NCBI RefSeq assembly: GCF_017877135.1
Contig: NZ_JAGIPH010000001.1
Coordinates: 620,001 to 684,000 of the forward strand
DNA length: 64,000 bases
Origin: Neorhizobium galegae
Lineage (GTDB): Bacteria > Pseudomonadota > Alphaproteobacteria > Rhizobiales > Rhizobiaceae
Direction of reading: 5' to 3'
The notes beneath the pieces are model-generated. The model was not told the origin of the DNA, ran no database searches, and saw only the letters and a list, made by a program, of their open reading frames with translations. The position numbers and the translations under genes were made by a program. Position 1 is the stretch's first letter; the number at the start of each line of letters is the position of its first letter. Positions 1 to 8,041 of this stretch are shown piece after piece.

Positions 1-680
1 ACGCCGAGATGGCGGGCATTGTGGCGCATGATGGCGCGCAGCACATTGGCGTCTTCGGCAAGGCCCGGCTGGGCGGCAAGCGTCATGCCGCAGCGGCGCG
101 TTGCTTCCGTCACGGTAATCCGGTGCTCGCCGATCCGCACGGCCTGTCCCACCCAGCGATTTTCCTCGAACCCTTCGATGCCGTCATCCGTTTCGATGAG
201 CACCGTCGGGCGAAAACGGCGCGGATCCGGCGATGAAAGTCCGCCGAGCGTACCAAGCTTTGCAAGGGACGCTGTGGTGAGGAGATGCAAGGGGGAGACC
301 GCGTAGCGCGGGGCAATGCGCGCCATCTGGGCCGGCACCTCTTCCGCAAAGACATCATGCACGCCTAGCGCTGCGGCAAAGCCGAAATGCGCCCGCAGAT
401 GATCGCCAAGCTCTTCCGACAAGGCGCCAAACACCCGGCCATCCGGGAAGGAAATCTGCGGCAGGCCGTCAGGCCCTGCAGAGGCCTCCAGCAGAAGCGC
501 CGGTCGCCAGCGCGGCTCCTGCTCGGGAGCAGCCGGCCGGCCGGTCTGCGGGTCGAAGAGGGCAAAGCGGCGATCCGAGAGAACGCCATCCTTTGACACG
601 GCAATCGATGCCGGCGCCTCGCCGCCGAGCGAGCTGACCGGATAGCGGAACACCTTTGCCACAACCCCGATTTTCCGCAT
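1..680 (-). CDS. MOSC domain-containing protein (3' end cut by window edge)
   Basis: The frame is open from an ATG at 680 to the window edge, giving about 226 residues and no stop. The N-terminal part begins with a RYPVSSLGGE segment, typical of the MOSC_N beta-barrel. The C-terminal part has RFRPTVLIE (about 155-163) and a conserved cysteine at 197 in RRCGMT, followed by QPGLAEDANVLR, a classic MOSC core. MOSC proteins handle sulfur or molybdenum cofactor, for example in molybdoenzyme maturation or N-hydroxylated base reduction. The substrate cannot be read from sequence. It is divergent from the zinc transporter operon. Family call is firm, exact role unknown. Confidence 0.85.
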   Translation of the reverse strand, partial: MRKIGVVAKVFRYPVSSLGGEAPASIAVSKDGVLSDRRFALFDPQTGRPAAPEQEPRWRPALLLEASAGPDGLPQISFPDGRVFGALSEELGDHLRAHFGFAAALGVHDVFAEEVPAQMARIAPRYAVSPLHLLTTASLAKLGTLGGLSSPDPRRFRPTVLIETDDGIEGFEENRWVGQAVRIGEHRITVTEATRRCGMTLAAQPGLAEDANVLRAIMRHNARHLG

Positions 681-850
681 TCATCCATCCCTTTGCTGTT
701 GCGCCTGCGCGACCGTGTGGCTGAAGGCACAGGGTGCCACCCTGCCGGCGGGGGACAAGACAATTCTCACGCCTGAGTTCCAAAAGAACCCGAAGAACCC
801 AATGGAACGCAAAAGAACATCGGCGGGGCTTGCCATTTTTTCGCCGCGAT

Positions 851-865
851 TGTTATAACATAACA
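851..865. promoter_or_regulatory. Zur-type operator upstream of the zinc importer genes
   Basis: TGTTAT and ATAACA form a perfect 6-bp inverted repeat around the 3-nt centre AAC. This matches the Fur-superfamily half-site pattern of alphaproteobacterial Zur boxes. It lies 32 bp before the small ORF at 897 and about 175 bp before the ABC ATPase. The zinc-transport context argues for Zur rather than Mur or Irr; that choice is inference. Confidence 0.75.
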
Positions 866-896
866 AAATCCGTTCCGCCCATCCGAGGCCCCACTT

Positions 897-1043
897 ATGC
901 CCGTGCCCATGCCCCGTCGCCTGCCTTCGCTGCCGCATGCGTCCCGTCTTCTCCAGCATTCGGCGCTTGCCCGGCTGGCTGTGGTTGCTGTCGTGATCGG
1001 CGGCCTCTGGCTTGCCATTTCCTGGGCGGTCGTTCTGCCATGA
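897..1043 (+). CDS. Small single-pass membrane protein leading the zinc transporter operon
   Basis: This 48-residue ORF has a basic, proline-rich N-terminus and one hydrophobic segment of about 22 residues (about 24-46) ending in AWAVVLP-like aromatic sequence. Its stop overlaps the start of the ABC ATPase in an ATGA junction (1040-1043), which suggests translational coupling. It lies between the Zur-type box and the transporter genes. I do not recognise a named family. It could be a transporter accessory subunit or merely a leader that couples translation. The junction and membrane segment are visible; the function is unknown. Confidence 0.55.
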   Translation: MPVPMPRRLPSLPHASRLLQHSALARLAVVAVVIGGLWLAISWAVVLP

Positions 1044-1789
1044 GCGCCCATCCGGAACCCGTGATCCGCCTGCACAATCTGACCCTTGCCTATGACCGGC
1101 ATCCGGCCGTGCATCACCTTTCCGGCACGCTGAAGGCCGGCAGCCTGACGGCGATTGCAGGCCCCAATGGCGCCGGCAAATCGACGCTCATGAAGGCCAT
1201 CGTCGGCGAGTTGAAGCCGGCGGAAGGCCGCATCGAGCACAGGCTTGGCCGCACCGAGATCGGCTACCTGCCGCAGGCGGCCGAGATCAACCGGCGTTTT
1301 CCGATCGATGTGCTCGATACGGTGCTTTTGGGAGACTGGAAGGCGAGCGGCGCCTTTGGCCGGGTGCGCCACGCCGCGATGGAGCGTGCGCGCCAGGCGC
1401 TGCAGACGGTCGGCCTCGACGGGTTCGAAAAACGGCCGATCGGTTCGCTCTCGGCCGGCCAGTTCCAGCGCGTGCTGTTTGCCCGCCTGCTGCTGCAGGA
1501 TGCCCGCGTCATCCTGCTCGACGAGCCGTTTACCGCCATCGATGCCCGCACCACCCGCGATCTCCTGGAGATTGTTGCCTCCTGGCATGGCGAGGGCCGC
1601 ACCGTTGTTGCCGTTCTGCATGATTTCGACCAGGTGCGCAGCCATTTCCCCGAGACGCTGCTGATTGCCCGCGAACTGATCGGCTGGGGGCCGACGGAAG
1701 AGGTGATGGCACCGGAAAACCTGATGCGCGCCCGCGCCATGGCCGAGCGCTTCGATGAAAATGCCGAAGTCTGCGAGCCCGCCGCATGA
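1040..1789 (+). CDS. aztA: Zinc/manganese-type ABC transporter ATP-binding protein (AztA-like)
   Basis: The 249-residue protein is an ABC ATPase with Walker A GPNGAGKST (41-49), Q-loop PQAAEI (79-84), signature LSAGQ (137-141), Walker B VILLDEP (157-163) and an H-loop in VLHDFDQ. It powers import of a divalent metal through the permease encoded next, with which it overlaps by 4 nt (ATGA). The ATPase-permease-binding-protein order is that of aztABC of Paracoccus; in Agrobacterium a similar set is called tro. The start at 1040 follows the small leader ORF, and longer upstream readings have no support. Zinc specificity is inferred from the Zur-type box and the binding protein. Confidence 0.85.
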   Translation: MSAHPEPVIRLHNLTLAYDRHPAVHHLSGTLKAGSLTAIAGPNGAGKSTLMKAIVGELKPAEGRIEHRLGRTEIGYLPQAAEINRRFPIDVLDTVLLGDWKASGAFGRVRHAAMERARQALQTVGLDGFEKRPIGSLSAGQFQRVLFARLLLQDARVILLDEPFTAIDARTTRDLLEIVASWHGEGRTVVAVLHDFDQVRSHFPETLLIARELIGWGPTEEVMAPENLMRARAMAERFDENAEVCEPAA

Positions 1790-2658
1790 GCGCCTATGAC
1801 ATCTTCCTGGCGCCGATGGTGGATTACGGTTTTATGCGCCGCGCGCTGGTGGCCTGCCTGTGCCTCGCGCTCGGTTCCGGCCCGATCGGCGTGTTTCTGA
1901 TGATGCGGCGCATGAGCCTGATGGGCGATGCGCTGAGCCATGCAGTGCTGCCGGGCGCTGCCATCGGCTATCTCGTGGCCGGCTCGCTCTCGCTGACGGC
2001 CATGGGGCTTGGCGGGCTGGTGGCGGGGCTTTCGGTGGCGCTTCTGTCGGGCGCCGTCAGCCGGGCAACCGTGCTGTCCGAAGATGCAAGCTTTGCCAGC
2101 TTCTATCTCGCCTCGCTTGCCCTTGGCGTTCTCATCGTCTCGCTGCGCGGCTCCAATATCGACCTGCTGCACGTGCTCTTCGGCACGATCCTCGCCATTG
2201 ATGCCCCTGCCCTCACGCAGATCGGCGCGATCACCTCGCTCACCCTTGTGGTGCTGGCCGTCATCTATCGCCCGCTGGTGGCGGAATGTTTCGACCCCGG
2301 CTTTTTGCGCGCCGTCGGCGGGCGCGGGCCGCTTTATCACGTCGCCTTCCTGCTGATGGTGGTGCTGAACCTTGTGGCCAGTTTCCAGGCGCTCGGCACG
2401 CTGATGGCCGTCGGCCTGATGATGCTGCCGGCCGCCATTGCGCAATTATGGGCGAAAAACCTGCCCGCCATGCTGGCGGTTGCCGTCGGCACGGCGCTCG
2501 TCTCCGGCTATTTCGGCCTCATCGCCTCCTACCATCTCGAAATCGCGTCCGGCCCGACCATCATCATGACGGCGGCGATCCTCTACGGGATTTCGATCTT
2601 CATCGCGCCCTCCGGCATTGCCCGGCGCTATTTCCCCCGCCCGCACCTCAAGGGTTAA
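1786..2658 (+). CDS. aztB: Zinc/manganese-type ABC transporter permease (AztB-like)
   Basis: This 290-residue protein is hydrophobic throughout, with about eight membrane segments and the ABC-3 family region MSLMGDALSHAVLPGAAIGY near residues 44-63. It forms the inner-membrane channel for the metal delivered by the periplasmic binding protein. It overlaps the ATPase gene by 4 nt and precedes the binding protein by 17 nt, so the three form one operon. The DALSHAVLPG motif is the usual contact region of cluster A-I metal permeases. The metal cannot be told from the permease alone. Confidence 0.85.
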   Translation: MSAYDIFLAPMVDYGFMRRALVACLCLALGSGPIGVFLMMRRMSLMGDALSHAVLPGAAIGYLVAGSLSLTAMGLGGLVAGLSVALLSGAVSRATVLSEDASFASFYLASLALGVLIVSLRGSNIDLLHVLFGTILAIDAPALTQIGAITSLTLVVLAVIYRPLVAECFDPGFLRAVGGRGPLYHVAFLLMVVLNLVASFQALGTLMAVGLMMLPAAIAQLWAKNLPAMLAVAVGTALVSGYFGLIASYHLEIASGPTIIMTAAILYGISIFIAPSGIARRYFPRPHLKG

Positions 2659-2675
2659 CCGCAAGGAGCCTGCCC

Positions 2676-3572
2676 ATGTTCTCCCGCACACTCTACCTTT
2701 CTGCCTCACTGCCGGCCCTCATCGCCTTTTCAGCCCCGGTCTCGGCGGCAGAGCTGAAGGCCGTCGCCTCGTTCACCGTTCTCGCCGATGTCGTCCATCA
2801 GGTCGGCGGCGACAAGGTGAAGGTGACAAGCCTCGTCGGCCCCGACGGCGACCCCCATGAATTCGAGCCCTCGCCGAAGGATGCCAAGGCGCTGAAAGCC
2901 GCCGACGTGGTGTTCGTGAGCGGCGAAGGCCTCGAAGGCTGGCTCGACCGGCTGATCTCGGCCTCCGGCACCAAGTCGAAGCCCGTCACCGTCTCGGAGG
3001 GCATCAACACCCGCACCATGGAAGAGGACGGCAAAACCGTGACCGATCCGCATGTGTGGAACAGCCCGGTCAACGTCAAAATCTGGGTCACCAACATCGA
3101 AAAGGCACTTTCCGCCGCAGACCCAGCCGACGCCGCCACCTTCAAGGCAAACGCCGAAGCCTACACGAAAAAGCTCGACACGCTCGACGCCTATGCCCGC
3201 GAAAAATTCGCAAAAATCCCGGAAGACCGCCGCAAGGTGCTGACCAGCCACGACGCGTTTGGCTATTTCGGCCGCGAATACAAGGTGACATTCCTGTCGC
3301 CGCTTGGCGTTTCGACCGAAACCGAAGCCTCTGCCGCCGACGTTGCCAAGCTGATCGACCAGATCAAGGCCGAGCATGTGAAAACCTACTTCTTCGAAAA
3401 TTCCAACGACCCGCGCCTGGTCAAACAGGTCGCCAAGGCAACCGGCGCCGAACCGGGCGGCGAGCTCTACGTCGAATCCCTGTCAAAGCCTTCTGGGCCG
3501 GCGGGGACGTATGAAAAAATGTTCCGGTTCAATGTGGACCATCTGGCCGGCGCGATGAAGGCGGGGAGCTGA
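2676..3572 (+). CDS. aztC: Periplasmic metal-binding protein of the zinc ABC importer (AztC-like)
   Basis: The 298-residue cluster A-I binding protein has a signal peptide (about 1-25, ending PVSAAEL). AAGGAG at 2663-2668 is the ribosome site for the ATG at 2676. Three histidines sit at the expected ligand positions: H61 (DPHEFEPSP), H126 (DPHVWN) and H192 (TSHDAFGYFG). There is no His-rich flexible loop after residue 115, unlike ZnuA but like AztC. The fourth ligand region reads YVESLS, so a glutamate (E267) stands where Asp is usual. The protein captures zinc (possibly manganese) in the periplasm for the two preceding gene products. Confidence 0.82.
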   Translation: MFSRTLYLSASLPALIAFSAPVSAAELKAVASFTVLADVVHQVGGDKVKVTSLVGPDGDPHEFEPSPKDAKALKAADVVFVSGEGLEGWLDRLISASGTKSKPVTVSEGINTRTMEEDGKTVTDPHVWNSPVNVKIWVTNIEKALSAADPADAATFKANAEAYTKKLDTLDAYAREKFAKIPEDRRKVLTSHDAFGYFGREYKVTFLSPLGVSTETEASAADVAKLIDQIKAEHVKTYFFENSNDPRLVKQVAKATGAEPGGELYVESLSKPSGPAGTYEKMFRFNVDHLAGAMKAGS

Positions 3573-3595
3573 GGTTTTTTGATTTTTGGTCGTGG

Positions 3596-3622
3596 CTCTC
3601 TCCTCGTGGTACGGGGAGAGAG
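3596..3622 (+). terminator. Hairpin downstream of aztC, possible terminator
   Basis: CTCTCTCC (3596-3603) pairs with GGAGAGAG (3615-3622), extendable by two weaker pairs over a 7-nt loop. It begins 24 nt after the aztC stop. There is no T-run after the stem, so it may be a transcript-stabilising or repeat-derived hairpin rather than a true intrinsic terminator. Confidence 0.35.
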
Positions 3623-4058
3623 TGATGTTGCAGGAGGATCACACGTGGTGCCGGAGCAGGAGGGGCGGTTTGGCGCCTTGCTTCCGAGAATTCACACAAG
3701 CGGCAAGATTTTCCCAGAGCCGCCGCTCGATTTATTTCGGCTGATGTTACTGCTTCAGATATGTTTACGACAATCTGTCTTTGGGTAGCGCACAAGCGAA
3801 ACAAGCGTCAGACGACTGTCAGCTTCGGCTGCACGCGGGACTGAGCACTGATAAAGGCATCAGAACCCATAAATCATAAGGCTGCGGATTCGATACTAGG
3901 TAGCAATCTGCTGATGCGCCTCAGTGGGTATCTATTGTCTTGGAAAGAGAAATAGCTCCTTTGCGATTCCATTCTAAAAGGCTAAACGTGACATGGGCTA
4001 GCCTTTCACGGCAAAGAATTTGAGTTAAAATAAAAATGAGGACATTTTAGAGGGCGAA
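3623..4058. other. AT-rich non-coding left flank of the ParA-SIR2 insert
   Basis: No credible gene is visible in this stretch. Composition drops clearly from the GC-rich background after about 3680 and stays low into the two following genes. It contains an inverted repeat (3977-4006) and an AT-rich stretch at about 4018-4050 that could hold the promoter of the ParA-like gene. I found no integrase remnant, no tRNA and no clear attachment repeat. Confidence 0.6.
3977..4006. promoter_or_regulatory. Inverted repeat upstream of the ParA-like gene (operator candidate)
   Basis: AAAGGCTA (3977-3984) and TAGCCTTT (3999-4006) are perfect 8-bp arms separated by 14 nt. The repeat ends 52 nt before the ParA-like start codon. 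The arm spacing suits a dimeric regulator, though it could also be a transcript hairpin. ParA-type proteins often bind their own promoters, so autoregulation is possible but not shown. Confidence 0.4.
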
Positions 4059-5051
4059 ATGGCTAAATCAATCGCATTCTTTAATAACAAAGGGGGCGTA
4101 GGCAAAACGACTTTGCTATGCAACGTCGCAGCTTATGCATCAGAGGTACGCGATTTAAGCGTGCTGGTGATTGACGCGGACCCACAATGCAATGCGACTC
4201 AATATATGTTTGACGACAAGAGGCTATCTTACTTTTATGAAGAGACATCATCATTTACTATACACAATGTGATAAGACCGCTCTCCCTCGGCAAGGGCTA
4301 CAGCAAAGAACTCACAGTCAGCAATAGTCCGCGTTTCGCCGTGGATGTATTGCCTGGGGACCCTAGACTAGCATTAACTGAAGATTTGCTGGCGAAGGAC
4401 TGGGGTTCCGCTATTGGTGGCGACTCCCGCGGAATGCGAACCACGTTAATGTTCGCGGAGCTCATGAAGCGGTGCGATCATTACGACCTCGTCTTGTTTG
4501 ATGTAGGCCCATCACTTGGTTCTATTAATCGTTCTGTTTTGTTGGCCAGTGACTATTTCGTTGCTCCGATGTCTATAGACATCTTCAGCGTGAAGGCAAT
4601 CGACAACATCGCTGCATGGCTTTCTAGATGGCGAAAGCAATGGAGCGTTGGCGTTGAGAACGTCGATGATCCTGATGAGGTCGATACAAAGCTTGCCCGG
4701 AGTCTAGGGTTCCTTGGCTATGCATCTCAACACTATATCGCCAAAACAGACGGCTCTGGCGCGAAGCGTGCTGTGAATGCTTATGAGAAAATCATGAAGC
4801 AATTCGAGAGCATAGTGGCCTCTGAGCTTTCAACGGTTGCCCCCGCGCCCAATCAGATCGATCACTTTTTACTAGGTTCAATTCCCAACCTCCATAGCCT
4901 GATACCCATGTCGCAATCCGCACGGGCTCCGGTGTTTGGCCTCAAGGCGAGCGATGGCGTCAGGGGGGCGCACTTTTCGAAGGTGAAAGATGCTCGCGAC
5001 ACATTTGGCATAGTCGCAGACCAAATTCTTCAGCGGGTGGGGCTCCACTAA
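4059..5051 (+). CDS. ParA/MinD-family ATPase, partner of the SIR2 gene
   Basis: The 330-residue protein opens with the deviant Walker A KGGVGKTT (11-18, with both the signature lysine K11 and the catalytic K16). It continues with VLVIDADPQCN (35-45) and Walker B YDLVLFDVGPSLG (142-154), the full MinD/ParA/Soj motif set. This fold forms ATP-dependent sandwich dimers on DNA or membrane. No ParB gene or parS-like repeat array adjoins it, so plasmid partition is unlikely. Its TAA shares one base with the next ATG (TAATG), so it is translationally coupled to the SIR2 gene. Base composition is far more AT-rich than its neighbours, a sign of transfer. Inferred role: sensor or regulator of the SIR2 effector. 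Confidence 0.8.
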   Translation: MAKSIAFFNNKGGVGKTTLLCNVAAYASEVRDLSVLVIDADPQCNATQYMFDDKRLSYFYEETSSFTIHNVIRPLSLGKGYSKELTVSNSPRFAVDVLPGDPRLALTEDLLAKDWGSAIGGDSRGMRTTLMFAELMKRCDHYDLVLFDVGPSLGSINRSVLLASDYFVAPMSIDIFSVKAIDNIAAWLSRWRKQWSVGVENVDDPDEVDTKLARSLGFLGYASQHYIAKTDGSGAKRAVNAYEKIMKQFESIVASELSTVAPAPNQIDHFLLGSIPNLHSLIPMSQSARAPVFGLKASDGVRGAHFSKVKDARDTFGIVADQILQRVGLH

Positions 5052-5908
5052 TGATTGCGTGGCCTGAACAGCTTAAGCGCGATCTTATCTCAAGGCGAGT
5101 TGTCGTTTTTCTTGGTAGTGGCGTCAGCAAAAACTCCGTGGGAAAAGATGGAAAGACGCGCCCGCCGTTATGGGGCGAGTTCCTCGAACGCGGTCTGGCC
5201 AAGATTGGACCCAAGGGCACCGCTCACATTAAACGAGCGATCAAAGACAATGATTTTCTACACGCCTGCGAATGGATCAAAAGCAGGATGGAGGAAGAGT
5301 GGGAACACTTTATCAGAGAATGCTTTATCACACCTGCGTATGCACCGGCTGAGATACACAAACTGATATTCAACTTGGACCAGAGGATATACCTAACTCC
5401 TAATTTCGATCAAATATTCGAAAACTACGTTATTGCAGAAACTGGCGGTCAGGTCACAGTTAAAAGGCATTGTGACAAGGACGTACACAATTTCCTCCGT
5501 GAAGATCGCACCCACATTATTAAGATCCACGGGTCAATCGACCATCCCAATGAACTAATATTTTCAAATCATGATTATGCAAAGGCAAGAATATCCCACT
5601 CCGCGTTCTATGACGTTCTAGATGCATGCCTCTTGTCACACACCTTTTTATTAGTCGGATGTGGCATCTCAGACCCGGACCTTAACATGCTTCTGGAAAA
5701 CCAAAGATTCAGTTTTCCGAACTCCCGACCACATTACTTAGTAACATCATCGCGCATAGCGCCAGACATGGTGAAATCATTGCGGTCGAATCGGAACTTG
5801 AAGTGCTTGTGCTACAATCCTGATAACCACCATGCTGAGTTGGTAGAGTCATTTAGAGAGCTTGCTACCCTGATGGACCAAGTTCCCGCCGGTCCATTGT
5901 TCAATTAG
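5051..5908 (+). CDS. SIR2-domain protein (SIR2_2-like putative NADase, candidate defence effector)
   Basis: This 285-residue protein carries the SIR2 set in order: nucleotide-binding LGSGVS (21-26), TPNFD with the catalytic-type asparagine N118, KIHGS with the catalytic-type histidine H160, and GCGISDPDLN (203-212), a hallmark of bacterial SIR2_2 proteins. In ThsA, DSR and SIR2-HerA the same domain hydrolyses NAD+ to abort phage infection. There is no zinc-ribbon cysteine set, so protein deacetylation is unlikely. No membrane segment or further domain is seen. It overlaps the ParA-like gene by one base and shares its low GC. NAD+ depletion is inferred from family, not shown. Confidence 0.8.
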   Translation: MIAWPEQLKRDLISRRVVVFLGSGVSKNSVGKDGKTRPPLWGEFLERGLAKIGPKGTAHIKRAIKDNDFLHACEWIKSRMEEEWEHFIRECFITPAYAPAEIHKLIFNLDQRIYLTPNFDQIFENYVIAETGGQVTVKRHCDKDVHNFLREDRTHIIKIHGSIDHPNELIFSNHDYAKARISHSAFYDVLDACLLSHTFLLVGCGISDPDLNMLLENQRFSFPNSRPHYLVTSSRIAPDMVKSLRSNRNLKCLCYNPDNHHAELVESFRELATLMDQVPAGPLFN

Positions 5909-6098
5909 TGATTGTCGCAATTTATATCTGGAGCAGAACAGCTGTGTTGCGGACGTTGCACAGCAGGCAGAATGACCGAAATCGGGGGGCGCCGGTCGCT
6001 GAGGCCGACCCGTACACTATGACAGCTGTCTGTATCCTCGATACCGAAGACTGGACGGTCACGGAGCGGCACCTAAAACAGCCGCCCCCCCAAAAAAC
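5909..6098. other. Right flank of the ParA-SIR2 insert, no gene seen
   Basis: An open frame runs on from the SIR2 stop but its product has no recognisable domain and becomes proline- and serine-rich, so I do not call it. Composition returns to the high-GC background by about 5980. The right border of the transferred segment probably lies here. No direct repeat matching the left flank was found by eye. Confidence 0.5.
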
Positions 6099-6407
6099 TC
6101 ACACCTCCAGATCAAACACCAGCAACCCCGCCAGCCCCCCGTCGCAGGCCGCGACGATGCGTTCGCCGACTGCCTTGTGGTCGGGGTGGATGAGGTAGGC
6201 GTCGCGGGCGTCGGCTGTTTCGAAGGTGACGGCAAAGCCGTCCTGAAAACCGCCGCTCAGGCCTTCGGGCGAGACATTGGGGCCGACCTTGATCGAGACG
6301 ATGCCGGGGATGATGTCCTTGAGGGCAAGGACGGCATCGAAGATCGATTGCTTGTCGGCCGTGCCAAGGGCTGATTTGAGGCGCAGGAAGACGCAGTGCA
6401 GGATCAT
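6099..6407 (-). CDS. Dabb-domain (stress-responsive A/B barrel) protein
   Basis: The 102-residue protein opens MILHCVFLRLK and carries GFQDGFAVTFETADARDAYLIHPDHKAV, cut here by the family's ferredoxin-like fold. The HPDHKAV segment and the length are typical of single-domain Dabb proteins. These form dimeric alpha+beta barrels, some of which bind small hydrophobic molecules. No specific reaction can be assigned. It lies downstream of rnhA on the same strand with an 83-nt gap. Confidence 0.85.
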   Translation of the reverse strand: MILHCVFLRLKSALGTADKQSIFDAVLALKDIIPGIVSIKVGPNVSPEGLSGGFQDGFAVTFETADARDAYLIHPDHKAVGERIVAACDGGLAGLLVFDLEV

Positions 6408-6490
6408 GGTGTTCTCCGTGGTGGGTCTCTTCCGGTTTCTGGCTATGCGAAGGAGGGCGGCCGGCGGTCGCCATCCTTGTTTTAAAAAAT

Positions 6491-6931
6491 TCAGCGTTTC
6501 TTGAACGGCGCCATGCCGAGGCGCGCCAGTTCATCGGCGCGTTCGTTTTCCGGGTGGCCGGCATGGCCCTTGACCCAGTGCCAGGTGACCTTGTGGCGCT
6601 GGTTTGCCGCGTCGAGTTGCTGCCACAGCTCGCCGTTCTTTACCGGCTTCTTGTCGGCGGTCTTCCAGCCGTTCTTCTTCCAGCCAAAAATCCACTTCGA
6701 GATGCCGTCCATGACATATTTGCTGTCGGTATGGAGGCTGACCTCGCAAGGGGTTTTGAGCGCATTGAGCGCGGTGATGGCGGCAAGCAGCTCCATGCGG
6801 TTATTGGTCGTATCCGCCTCGCCGCCGTAAAGTTCCTTCAAGGTTTCGCCATAGCGCAAAATGGCGCCCCAGCCGCCGGGGCCGGGATTGCCGGAACAGG
6901 CGCCGTCGGTAAAGATTTCCACCTGTTTCAT
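6491..6931 (-). CDS. rnhA: Ribonuclease HI
   Basis: The 146-residue protein is a full-length RNase HI that cleaves the RNA strand of RNA-DNA hybrids. The motif [15 protein letters not shown] is followed by the rest of the acidic set: D9, E47 (NRMELLA), D69 (HTDSKY) and D133 (NERADELA), with the conserved H123 in KGHAGH. The start codon shares one base with the thrB stop (TGATG), so the two are translationally coupled. This thrB-rnhA pairing is a standing feature of rhizobial genomes. Confidence 0.96.
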   Translation of the reverse strand: MKQVEIFTDGACSGNPGPGGWGAILRYGETLKELYGGEADTTNNRMELLAAITALNALKTPCEVSLHTDSKYVMDGISKWIFGWKKNGWKTADKKPVKNGELWQQLDAANQRHKVTWHWVKGHAGHPENERADELARLGMAPFKKR

Positions 6932-7911
6932 CAGATCGCCTCCCCGCGCGGCGCAAGGCCATATTCCCCGGGCGAGACGATGGCGCGGTGGAAGCGCAGC
7001 TTCCTCAGATATTCGAGCGGATCCTTCTTCACCACCAGCGCGCCTGCCGGCGTCGTCAGCCAGTCATAGAGGCGGGTGAGGAAGAAGCGCAGGGCAGAGC
7101 CACGGCAGAGGATCGGAAGGGCTGCCGCCTCCGCATCCAGGAGCGGCCGCACCGACTGGTAACCGGCGAGCATGGACGCGCCTTTTGCGAAATTATAGGC
7201 GCCATCGGCCTCGAAACACCAGGCATTGAGGCAGATCGCCACGTCATAGGCGAGGAGATCATTGCAGGCGAAATAGAAATCGATGAGGCCGGAGAGCGTG
7301 TTATTGAGGAAGAACACGTTGTCCTGAAAGAGATCGGCATGGATCACGCCGGCCGGCAGATCACGCGGCCAGTGGGCGGAGAGATAATCGAGCTCATCGC
7401 CGATTTCCGCCTGCAGGCCCGGCAGAACCTCGTCGGCGCGCGGACCGGCCTTGGCCCAGAGCTCCACCCAGCCATCCAGCGAAAGCGCGTTCGGCCGCCT
7501 TATGGAAAAATCCGCAGCCGCCAGATGCATTTGCGCAAGCGCCCGGCCGACTTCAAAACAGTTCTGCGCCTCGGGCTTGCGCAGCCACACACCTTCCAGG
7601 AAGGAAATCAGCGCGGCCGGCCGGCCGGACAGCTCGCCCGTCAACGCCCCGTCGCGGCGCGGCAGAGGCAGCGGGCAGGAGAGCCCCCGCCGAGCCAGAT
7701 GCTGCATGAGGCCCAAGAAGAACGGCAGGTCGCCCGCATCCACCCGCTTTTCATAGAGCGTCAGGATCAGCGGCTCCTTGGTGGTGTGCAGCAGGAAATT
7801 GGAATTTTCAACGCCTTCGGCAATCCCCCGATAGGAGGTGAGCTCGCCCACATCATATTGCGCCAGAAAGGTCTTCAGCTCTGTTTCGGAAATATCGGTA
7901 TAGACGGCCAA
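6931..7911 (-). CDS. thrB: Homoserine kinase (ThrB2/APH-fold type)
   Basis: The 326-residue enzyme phosphorylates homoserine in threonine synthesis. It belongs to the aminoglycoside-phosphotransferase fold rather than the GHMP kinase fold: HADLFQDN (191-198) is the Brenner catalytic loop and GLIDFYFAC (208-216) carries the metal-binding aspartate. The N-terminus [16 protein letters not shown] is characteristic of the alphaproteobacterial ThrB. It is coupled to rnhA. In related genomes ispH lies directly upstream; here a parDE module intervenes. Confidence 0.95.
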   Translation of the reverse strand: MAVYTDISETELKTFLAQYDVGELTSYRGIAEGVENSNFLLHTTKEPLILTLYEKRVDAGDLPFFLGLMQHLARRGLSCPLPLPRRDGALTGELSGRPAALISFLEGVWLRKPEAQNCFEVGRALAQMHLAAADFSIRRPNALSLDGWVELWAKAGPRADEVLPGLQAEIGDELDYLSAHWPRDLPAGVIHADLFQDNVFFLNNTLSGLIDFYFACNDLLAYDVAICLNAWCFEADGAYNFAKGASMLAGYQSVRPLLDAEAAALPILCRGSALRFFLTRLYDWLTTPAGALVVKKDPLEYLRKLRFHRAIVSPGEYGLAPRGEAI

Positions 7912-8041
7912 ATCTGTATGTCCTGCGCTTCGGGCTTTGCGACGTCATGCCCGCAAAGGCATACAGCGGCAGGCGCCGGCATGGCTAGCCCCTTGGGTGC
8001 CATGGGCACAGGATTTGGCGGGGTGGATGGGGGATGCGGGT

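Noticed and set aside
734..1039. 102-codon N-terminal extension of the zinc ABC ATPase
   Set aside because: The extension crosses the Zur-type box and the small membrane ORF and is not ABC-like; the coupled ATG at 1040 fits the family.
3623..4058. tRNA or attachment site at the left edge of the insert
   Set aside because: No cloverleaf could be drawn and no matching direct repeat was found at the right edge.
4059..5051. ParA-like gene as a plasmid or chromosome partition gene
   Set aside because: No parB, no parS-like repeats and no replication gene nearby; coupling to a SIR2 gene is not a partition layout.
5908..6198. 96-codon ORF right after the SIR2 gene as a third component of the module
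   Set aside because: No domain, a shift to Pro/Ser-rich sequence and overlap with the Dabb gene end; the composition change suggests it spans the insert border.
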